Below are positions 1 to 5,014 of a stretch of DNA of 6,381 bases, in pieces; positions within the stretch are counted from its first letter, which is position 1, and every line of letters begins with the position of its first letter. The stretch is from Flavobacterium sp. (GTDB lineage: Bacteria > Bacteroidota > Bacteroidia > Flavobacteriales > Flavobacteriaceae), in the NCBI GenBank assembly GCA_030682755.1, contig JAUXNR010000716.1:1-6381 (forward strand), given 5' to 3'. A program made the position numbers and the translations under genes. The notes beneath the pieces are model-generated. The model was not told the origin of the DNA. It did not search any database and saw nothing but the letters and a program-made list of their open reading frames with translations.

Positions 1-75
1 GAAAACGCTGTAAAAAATCCATATTATGGGTCAATGATGTTGAGTTGTGGTAAAACGGTAGAAACTATAAAATAA
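1..75 (+). CDS. C-terminal end of a DUF3347-type protein (5' truncated by window)
   Basis: Only the last 24 codons and the TAA at 73-75 are in the window. The reading frame starts at base 1 and encodes a tail with the core NPYYGSMMLSCG. It closely resembles the end of the complete protein at 2547-3242, which has NPYFGKEMATCG; this NPY-[YF]-G..M..CG pattern is typical of the end of DUF3347 domains in Bacteroidota metal-resistance proteins. The protein is therefore probably a periplasmic or lipoprotein metal-binding partner, or an RND adaptor with a C-terminal DUF3347; the tail alone cannot decide. The cysteine and methionines in the tail are possible soft-metal ligands (inference). It lies 5 nt upstream of the thioredoxin-like gene and is probably co-transcribed with it. 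Confidence 0.75.
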   Translation, partial: ENAVKNPYYGSMMLSCGKTVETIK

Positions 76-80
76 GTAAA

Positions 81-551
81 ATGAAAAAGCTATTTTTTAT
101 ATTTTTCATAATAGCCAATACTTTTATAGTAAATGGACAAATAAAAGTCGGAGACAAATTACCCGCTATCAAACTAAAAAGCAGTCGAAATAGTGACGTC
201 AACTTAACATCATTTCAAGGAAAATATATACTCATAGATTTTTGGGCATCATGGTGTGGCCCGTGTCGGTTAGGTAATAAAAAATTAGTAAAACTCCATA
301 GTGAAATTAGTCCTGATAAGATAGAAATCATTGGAATATCCATCGATACAGACGCTAATAAATGGCTAAAAGCCATCGAAAAAGACAAAATAAAGTTCAC
401 CCAATTAATTGATCCGAAAGGGTTTGATTCGAACACAGCTGTTCTATTTGGCGTGGAGGAATTACCATCTAAATTCTTATTTAGTCCTGAAGGTATTTTA
501 ATTGCAACCAATCCTAAAGAGGAAGAAATAACCAAATTAATTAAAAAATAA
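81..551 (+). CDS. Secreted TlpA-like thioredoxin-fold protein (thiol-disulfide oxidoreductase)
   Basis: This 156-residue protein has a hydrophobic signal peptide of about 19 residues ending before Gln20, so it should act in the periplasm, possibly membrane-tethered. The mature part is a single thioredoxin/AhpC-TSA fold: an entry segment VGDKLPAIKLKS (23-34), the active site WCGPCR with C59 and C62, the segment IIGISIDTD (83-91), and a probable cis-proline P129 in the ELPSKF turn. Family members reduce or exchange disulfides on exported proteins such as cytochrome c apoproteins, or keep metal-binding cysteines reduced. The nearby HMA and DUF3347 proteins carry exposed cysteines, and the protein at 3244 has a CxxCH haem motif; either could be its client (inference). 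It is short for TlpA/ResA/CcmG proteins but contains the whole fold. The ATG is the first in frame and gives a proper signal peptide; there is no clear Shine-Dalgarno sequence. Confidence 0.93.
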   Translation: MKKLFFIFFIIANTFIVNGQIKVGDKLPAIKLKSSRNSDVNLTSFQGKYILIDFWASWCGPCRLGNKKLVKLHSEISPDKIEIIGISIDTDANKWLKAIEKDKIKFTQLIDPKGFDSNTAVLFGVEELPSKFLFSPEGILIATNPKEEEITKLIKK

Positions 552-559
552 AAAATACG

Positions 560-1057
560 ATGAAGAAAATAAATAAAGCATACATAGTAATCGCATCAAT
601 AATTTTAATGTTTTCACTTAAAAGTAATGCACAAATTATAAAAGCGGAAATAAGAGCAACGGGTTTAACGTGTTCAATGTGCTCCAATGCAATAAATAAA
701 CAATTAAAAAGTATGCCCGAAGTGGCTAATGTAGAAACCGACTTAAACACAAACACATTTACAGTAACATTAAATGAAGGCAATAATTTAAGTCCAAAAT
801 CTTTTAAGGATAAAGTAGAAAATGCAGGTTTCTTCATAGGTTCCTTAATTATAACTGCAAAGCCGGAAACCATAACCCAAAGTACTTACATTTTGGTTAG
901 TGACAAACCAGATAACATGAATGAAATACAATTTCAAGTGGTTGACAAAGGCTATGTGACTGAAAAAGAGTTCAAAAAATTATCCAAATCATACAAAAGT
1001 GTTGAAACTTATGCTTCAAACAACGAAGATGATTTTCACATTAAAATTCTAAATTAA
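560..1057 (+). CDS. Secreted HMA (heavy-metal-associated) domain protein
   Basis: This 165-residue protein starts with a signal peptide that appears to end at SNAQ (residues 22-25). A single heavy-metal-associated domain follows at about 28-97. Its metal loop is GLTCSMCSNAI, with C38 and C41 as the likely Cu(I)/Ag(I) ligands. It aligns with the MxCxxC loop of CopZ, Atx1 and P-type ATPase domains, with Thr in place of the usual Met. The following pattern, with a VANVETDLNTNTFTV beta-hairpin and then FKDKVENAGFFIGSL, is standard ferredoxin-like HMA topology. About 68 further residues belong to no family I recognise. Export makes it a periplasmic metal binder rather than a cytosolic chaperone. 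It starts 8 nt after the thioredoxin-like gene, and its stop shares one base with the next start (TAATG at 1055-1059), so the two are probably translationally coupled. Confidence 0.9.
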   Translation: MKKINKAYIVIASIILMFSLKSNAQIIKAEIRATGLTCSMCSNAINKQLKSMPEVANVETDLNTNTFTVTLNEGNNLSPKSFKDKVENAGFFIGSLIITAKPETITQSTYILVSDKPDNMNEIQFQVVDKGYVTEKEFKKLSKSYKSVETYASNNEDDFHIKILN

Positions 1058-1866
1058 TGAGAAAGATTATTTTAGTTGCAGTTGCAATAAGTTGCCAAAA
1101 CATTTTTAGCCAGGAGTTATTTGTAGTAACGGATCCGGCTAGTAATGTTCCTGCAAATTCCCTGGCGGTTAATGTGATGCAGTCACTTTTCAAAGAGGAA
1201 ATGAAATCAGGCTACAATTACCATTTTATGCCCGAAGCAACTTATGGACTAAACAAAAACATTATGTTCCGGGCTTCTGCTTTCATAAGTAACCGAAGCA
1301 ACCAACTGGTGACTGAAGGAGGTAGTTTTTATACAAAGTACCGTTTCTATTCCTCCGATGATCTGAACAGTCATTTCCGAATGGCAGTATTTGGAAGATA
1401 TAGTTTCAATAATGCCGACATTCACCAGGAGCAAATAGAAATCTTAGGACACAACACAGGTTTCGAAGGAGGATTTGTAGCCACTAAGCTGATTAAAAAA
1501 CTGGCAATAAGTTCGTCAGTAAGTTTTGAGAAAGCCTTTGACAACAAACCTGATTATCCGTTTCCAGATAATATGGGCGACAATGCTACCAATTACACCT
1601 TATCATTTGGTAAACTGATGTATCCAAAAAAATATACCAGTTTCAAGCAAACAAATATTAACTTTATGGTAGAATTTGTCGGACAAACCATCAATGAAAA
1701 CGGCAAATCGTACTTAGACGTTGTGCCGGCAATACAATTTATTTTCAACAGTCAGGCACGACTGGATTTTGCATACCGTCAAGAATTAATGAGTTCAATG
1801 GTACGTTCAGCACCAAATGGCTTTTATTTTAATCTGTACTATACTTTTTTCGATTTAACAAAATAA
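1057..1866 (+). CDS. Predicted outer-membrane beta-barrel protein of unknown function
   Basis: This 269-residue protein has a short signal peptide with a probable cleavage after FSQ (residues 17-19). The rest is rich in alternating hydrophobic/polar stretches with aromatic residues, for example FRMAVFGRYSFN, LAISSSVSFEKAF, INFMVEFVG and ARLDFAYRQEL, and it nearly ends in an aromatic strand, FYFNLYYTFF. That is typical of small Bacteroidota outer-membrane barrels. I recognise no catalytic motif or named family. It could be a porin-like channel for metal or another solute, or a structural partner; a TolC-type role is unlikely because the long helical hairpins of TolC are absent. It overlaps the HMA gene by one base. 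Its sampled G+C (about 42-45% in two 60-base lines) is clearly above that of the methyltransferase that follows (about 23-28%), which suggests a mosaic origin. Barrel topology is inferred from sequence pattern only. Confidence 0.7.
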   Translation: MRKIILVAVAISCQNIFSQELFVVTDPASNVPANSLAVNVMQSLFKEEMKSGYNYHFMPEATYGLNKNIMFRASAFISNRSNQLVTEGGSFYTKYRFYSSDDLNSHFRMAVFGRYSFNNADIHQEQIEILGHNTGFEGGFVATKLIKKLAISSSVSFEKAFDNKPDYPFPDNMGDNATNYTLSFGKLMYPKKYTSFKQTNINFMVEFVGQTINENGKSYLDVVPAIQFIFNSQARLDFAYRQELMSSMVRSAPNGFYFNLYYTFFDLTK

Positions 1867-1873
1867 AATCAAG

Positions 1874-2533
1874 ATGAGTGAAACAAAATTTATCCCGGCA
1901 TTAGGTTATGATTTTTTAAGCGATTACTATGATTTAGCTATAAAAGTAACAATGCCTGAAAAAAAGTTCAGAAACAGATTAATTGATTTTGTTGACCCAA
2001 AGGAGAAAGAAAAAATTTTAGAATTTGGTTTCGGAACAGCCCAAAACATTATCATACTCAAACAACGATTTCCTAACTGTAACATACAAGGAGTTGACAT
2101 CGACCCTAAGATTAAGTCAATAGCAGAATATAAATTGAAAAAAACAGGAATTGAAGCACCTCTTTTTTTATATGATGGAAATAAGTTACCATTTGAAGAT
2201 AATTCAATTGACAAGGTTTATAGTTCTCTTGTTTTTCATCAGTTAGACATGATTACAAAATTGAAATGTTTATTAGAGATTAATAGAATATTAAAACCAA
2301 ATGGAGAATTAATCATTGGAGATTGGGGTAAAGCAAAAACAAAATGGATGAGGTTATCCTTTTACTTAGTTCAATTATTAGACGGTTTCAAAACTACCAC
2401 TGATAATGTAAATGGATTGATGATAAAATACATTACTGATGCAGGATTTAAAAATGCTCGGGAAGTAGATTATATCAACACATCAATCGGGACTTATTCT
2501 TATTATAAAGCAGAAAAAATAATTAATAACTAA
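1874..2533 (+). CDS. Class I SAM-dependent methyltransferase (UbiE-like), substrate unknown
   Basis: This 219-residue protein has no signal peptide and should be cytosolic. It shows the Rossmann-fold methyltransferase motifs in order: motif I ILEFGFGTAQN (48-58), the acidic end of strand 2 VDIDP (74-78) for the SAM ribose, D101 before the LPFEDNSID segment (105-113) with SSLVFHQL (117-124), and the post-II segment RILKPNGELIIGDWGK (138-153). A C-terminal part with QLLDGFKTTTDN (167-178) looks like a conserved segment of one UbiE-related subfamily. Motif I has Phe (GFG) where many members have Cys (GCG). It lacks the cysteine set of ArsM arsenite methyltransferases: its only cysteines are C69 and C132. 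The gene sits 7 nt after the barrel gene and 13 nt before the metal-binding lipoprotein, so it is expressed with the metal genes, but nothing in it shows metal handling. It is markedly AT-rich compared with the preceding gene. Confidence 0.9.
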   Translation: MSETKFIPALGYDFLSDYYDLAIKVTMPEKKFRNRLIDFVDPKEKEKILEFGFGTAQNIIILKQRFPNCNIQGVDIDPKIKSIAEYKLKKTGIEAPLFLYDGNKLPFEDNSIDKVYSSLVFHQLDMITKLKCLLEINRILKPNGELIIGDWGKAKTKWMRLSFYLVQLLDGFKTTTDNVNGLMIKYITDAGFKNAREVDYINTSIGTYSYYKAEKIINN

Positions 2534-2546
2534 AAAATAACACAGT

Positions 2547-3242
2547 ATGAAAGCACTTATTTTAACAGCTATTTTAGCAATCACTTTAGTTTCTTGCAAT
2601 CAAAAAAACAAAGAAACAGAAAACAACACTACAGAAACTTCCGCAAATTCAAGTGAACTATATGCATGCCCAATGCATCCCGAGGTTCAAGGAAAAAAAG
2701 ATGAAACATGTTCCAAATGTGGTATGGAATTAACCGAACTGGTAACTCAAACGCAAGCACCTCACGAAAAAAAAGCAACAGAAGCATCCTCTGCTGCAAC
2801 AACACAATCCAATGTTAACATCGAGGATATTTTAATTAGTTACATAAATTTAAAAAACAAATTGGTTAAAGATGATACAAATGGTGCTGCCGAAAAAGCA
2901 AAAATACTATTCACCTCATTTGACAGATTTGACATCAAAGTTTTAAGCGAAAAACAAAAAAAAGAATATTTGGATATTGCAGATGATGCCAAAGAACACG
3001 CAGAGCATATTGGAGATAATGGAGGAAAGATAGAACATCAAAGAGAACATTTTGTAATGTTAAGTAAGGATATGAATGACTTAATTCAATTATTTGGAAC
3101 CAGTCAAAAACTATATCTGGATTTTTGCCCAATGGCAGATGACAACAAAGGTGCTGTTTGGATAAGTGAAACAAAAGAAATCAAAAATCCATATTTTGGA
3201 AAAGAAATGGCTACTTGCGGTTCTATAAAAAAAGAATACTAG
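2547..3242 (+). CDS. Lipoprotein with heavy-metal-binding domain (HMBD) and DUF3347
   Basis: This 231-residue protein begins with a lipoprotein signal: a hydrophobic stretch and the lipobox LVSC, with C17 as the acylation site. A Thr/Asn/Glu-rich linker precedes a small heavy-metal-binding domain at about 38-62, with CPMHP (41-45) and CSKCGM (55-60). That pattern is also found on many CusB-type adaptors and copper ATPases. A second linker leads to a helical DUF3347 domain at about 91-231, ending with CPMADDNKGAVW (194-205) and NPYFG..M..CG (C224). The Cys, Met and His residues suit binding of Cu(I)/Ag(I) at the cell surface or in the periplasm. It lacks the adaptor parts of CusB (lipoyl, hairpin, beta-barrel), so it is a stand-alone metal binder rather than the RND adaptor. 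It lies 1 nt before the haem-binding gene. Its tail resembles that of the partial protein at 1-75. Confidence 0.9.
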   Translation: MKALILTAILAITLVSCNQKNKETENNTTETSANSSELYACPMHPEVQGKKDETCSKCGMELTELVTQTQAPHEKKATEASSAATTQSNVNIEDILISYINLKNKLVKDDTNGAAEKAKILFTSFDRFDIKVLSEKQKKEYLDIADDAKEHAEHIGDNGGKIEHQREHFVMLSKDMNDLIQLFGTSQKLYLDFCPMADDNKGAVWISETKEIKNPYFGKEMATCGSIKKEY

Positions 3243-3243
3243 T

Positions 3244-3714
3244 ATGAAAAAAATCATCAAAAAAATACTTTTTATTGGGTTAATTATTTTTTTGTTGATA
3301 CAGTTATATCAACCTGCTCGGAACATTAGTTTTGAGCAGGATATAACTGGTAATTTTACAAAAGTCTATAATGTTCCTAAAAATGTTGAAATCATTTTGC
3401 GAACTTCTTGTTATGATTGCCACAGTAACAACACCAATTATCCTTGGTACTCTTACATTCAACCCGCTCGTTTTTTTATGGAAAGTCATATTGCAACAGG
3501 AAAAGAAAATTTAAATTTTAATGAATGGGGAAATTATAGTAGCCGAAAGCAAAATAATAAATTAGAAAGAATTGCAAAACAAATCGAATCAAACGAAATG
3601 CCTTTGAGTTCTTATACTTTAATCCATAAAAAAGCAATCCTTACAGCCTCCCAAAAAAAAGAAGTATTGGATTGGATAAATAAAACAAAAGATAGTATTT
3701 CATTACTAAATTAA
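3244..3714 (+). CDS. Membrane-anchored haem-binding-domain protein (CxxCH)
   Basis: This 156-residue protein has a basic start (KKIIKK) and one hydrophobic segment at about 8-22, acting as an uncleaved anchor or signal, so the remainder faces the periplasm. The soluble part matches the Bacteroidota 'haem-binding domain' family: C56-Y-D-C59-H60 as covalent haem c site, followed by NTNYPWYSYIQP (63-74), a central acidic/amphipathic part, and the pattern EMPLSSYTLIHKKAILT, where M119 is the likely second haem ligand. The terminal helix ending DWINK is typical of the family. A single-haem periplasmic protein next to a copper pump could pass electrons, sense redox state or oxidise Cu(I); none of these is shown by the sequence. 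It starts 1 nt after the lipoprotein stop and ends 5 nt before the pump gene, so co-translation is likely. The ligand assignments follow from family pattern. Confidence 0.87.
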   Translation: MKKIIKKILFIGLIIFLLIQLYQPARNISFEQDITGNFTKVYNVPKNVEIILRTSCYDCHSNNTNYPWYSYIQPARFFMESHIATGKENLNFNEWGNYSSRKQNNKLERIAKQIESNEMPLSSYTLIHKKAILTASQKKEVLDWINKTKDSISLLN

Positions 3715-3719
3715 AAATA

Positions 3720-5000
3720 ATGGTAGAAAAATTAATAACATTCTCACTACGAAATCGAGCCGTTGTCTTGCTGGTTTCAGCTTGCTTATTTGCTTGGGGA
3801 GTTTACAGCGTCCAACAAAACCCCATTGACGCCATTCCTGATTTATCCGAAAATCAAGTTATTGTGTTTACGGAGTGGATGGGAAGAAGCCCACAGGTTA
3901 TCGAAGCCCAAGTAACATATCCCTTGGTTTCCAACCTGCAAGGTATTCCTAAGGTTAAAAACATTCGAGGCGCATCTATGTTTGGGATGAGCTTTGTTTA
4001 CATCATTTTTGAAGATGATGTCGATATTTATTGGGCAAGAACCCGTGTATTGGAAAGACTAAATTATGCCCAACGCTTGTTGCCTCAAAATGTAGTTCCA
4101 ACACTTGGACCCGATGGCACAGGTGTGGGTCACGTTTTTTGGTATCATTTAAACGCCGACGGTATGGACTTGGGAGAGCAAAGAGCCTTACAAGATTGGT
4201 ACGTGAAATTCGCCTTGCAAACTGTTCCTGGAGTTGCCGAAGTGGCATCTTTTGGTGGTTTTGAAAAACAGTATCAATTAGTGTTGGATCCCTTGAAAAT
4301 GCAATACTATAACGTCAGTATGATGGAAGTGATGAATGCAGTCAAGGCTAATAATAACGATGTTGGTGGGCGAAAATTCGAAATGAGTGATATGTCATAC
4401 ATTATAAGAGGATTAGGATATATCAAAAACATAAAGGACGTGGAAGAGATTGCTATTAAAAATTATAATTCCGTTCCTGTAAAAGTTAAAGACATTGGTT
4501 CAATACAAATGGGTGGCGATTTGAGACTAGGTATTTTTGATGAAAATGGCACTGGTGAAGTTGTTGGCGGAATTGTGGTAATGCGTTATGGCGAAAATGC
4601 TGATAAGGTAATAACGGCAGTCAAGGAAAAAATGAAAGAAGTTGAAAAAGGATTGCCTGAAGGGGTTACTTTTAAAACCTCTTATGACCGAAGTGATTTA
4701 ATAGAAAAAGCAATCGCATCAGTTAAAGGAACTTTAATCGAAATTATGATTACTGTTTCTCTTGTGGTTCTTCTTTTCCTTTTTCATTGGCGAAGTGCTT
4801 TAATTATACTCATTCAATTACCTATATCTGTGTCTATTGGCTTTATTTTACTTGAAGCATTTGGCATTTCATCTAATATTATGTCATTAACGGGTATTGC
4901 TCTGGCAATTGGTGTTGTTGTTGATGATGGTATTGTAATGGTTGAGAATGCATACAGGACAGTTTCGGAGAAACAAGAAGAAATGGATAATAATCAGTAA
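3720..5000 (+). CDS. cusA: CusA-family heavy-metal RND efflux pump, N-terminal half (TM1-TM4)
   Basis: This 426-residue protein corresponds to about the first 40% of a CusA/CzcA inner-membrane pump, a family normally over 1000 residues in one chain. It contains TM1 (about 14-32), the first periplasmic porter region with family hallmarks NPIDAIPDLSENQV, YWARTRVLERL and GPDGTGVG, then TM2 (about 340-355), TM3 (361-378) and TM4 (388-408). TM4 has VVVDDGIVMVENAYR, in which D402 matches the proton-relay D405 of E. coli CusA. M388 and M407 match CusA M391 and M410, while V400 and a Leu replace M403 and M271 (comparison from memory of CusA). The chain then runs into a hydrophilic acidic tail (SEKQEEMDNNQ) and stops with TAA at 4998-5000, in the cytoplasmic loop after TM4. 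The remaining domains are encoded by the next ORF in another frame. The ATG is 5 nt after the haem-binding gene. Confidence 0.93.
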   Translation: MVEKLITFSLRNRAVVLLVSACLFAWGVYSVQQNPIDAIPDLSENQVIVFTEWMGRSPQVIEAQVTYPLVSNLQGIPKVKNIRGASMFGMSFVYIIFEDDVDIYWARTRVLERLNYAQRLLPQNVVPTLGPDGTGVGHVFWYHLNADGMDLGEQRALQDWYVKFALQTVPGVAEVASFGGFEKQYQLVLDPLKMQYYNVSMMEVMNAVKANNNDVGGRKFEMSDMSYIIRGLGYIKNIKDVEEIAIKNYNSVPVKVKDIGSIQMGGDLRLGIFDENGTGEVVGGIVVMRYGENADKVITAVKEKMKEVEKGLPEGVTFKTSYDRSDLIEKAIASVKGTLIEIMITVSLVVLLFLFHWRSALIILIQLPISVSIGFILLEAFGISSNIMSLTGIALAIGVVVDDGIVMVENAYRTVSEKQEEMDNNQ

Positions 5001-5014
5001 TTGGAATTAAGATG
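4991..5014 (+). other. Three-frame stop and reinitiation junction between the two pump halves
   Basis: TAA occurs at 4991-4993 (frame of the second half), 4998-5000 (frame of the first half) and 5008-5010 (third frame), so no forward frame reads through. The second half begins at ATG 5012-5014, 11 nt after the first stop, preceded by the weak purine-rich GGAATTAAG. The surrounding 70 bases (4981-5050) hold only 11 G or C (16%), far below the pump coding sequence nearby (24 of 60 in 3841-3900). The layout suits translational coupling or reinitiation. No slippery heptamer of the X XXY YYZ type is visible in the 4-5 base interval where a -1 shift would have to happen. Confidence 0.7.

Noticed and set aside
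215..535. Reverse-strand ORF of 106 codons
   Set aside because: It is the complement of the thioredoxin-fold gene with its WCGPC site; no domain or spacing supports it.
541..873. Reverse-strand ORF of 110 codons with hydrophobic N- and C-terminal parts
   Set aside because: It lies opposite the HMA gene, whose signal peptide and CxxC loop are convincing; the hydrophobicity follows from complementing an AT-rich gene.
1874..2533. Arsenite methyltransferase (ArsM)
   Set aside because: It has only two cysteines (C69, C132) and not in the ArsM arrangement.
2956..3660. Poly-A runs of eight bases (2956-2963 and about 3653-3660) as frameshift sites
   Set aside because: Both genes keep their frames and family motifs on either side, so the runs are ordinary AT-rich coding sequence.
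4003..4264. Overlapping ORFs on both strands inside the pump gene (4003-4248 minus, 4031-4264 plus)
   Set aside because: They are in other frames of a strongly conserved CusA segment and show no recognisable protein.
4991..5000. Programmed -1 ribosomal frameshift joining the two pump halves
   Set aside because: The shift would have to occur between the TAA at 4991-4993 and that at 4998-5000, and no slippery heptamer or clear downstream stem is seen there; a separate start at 5012 is simpler.
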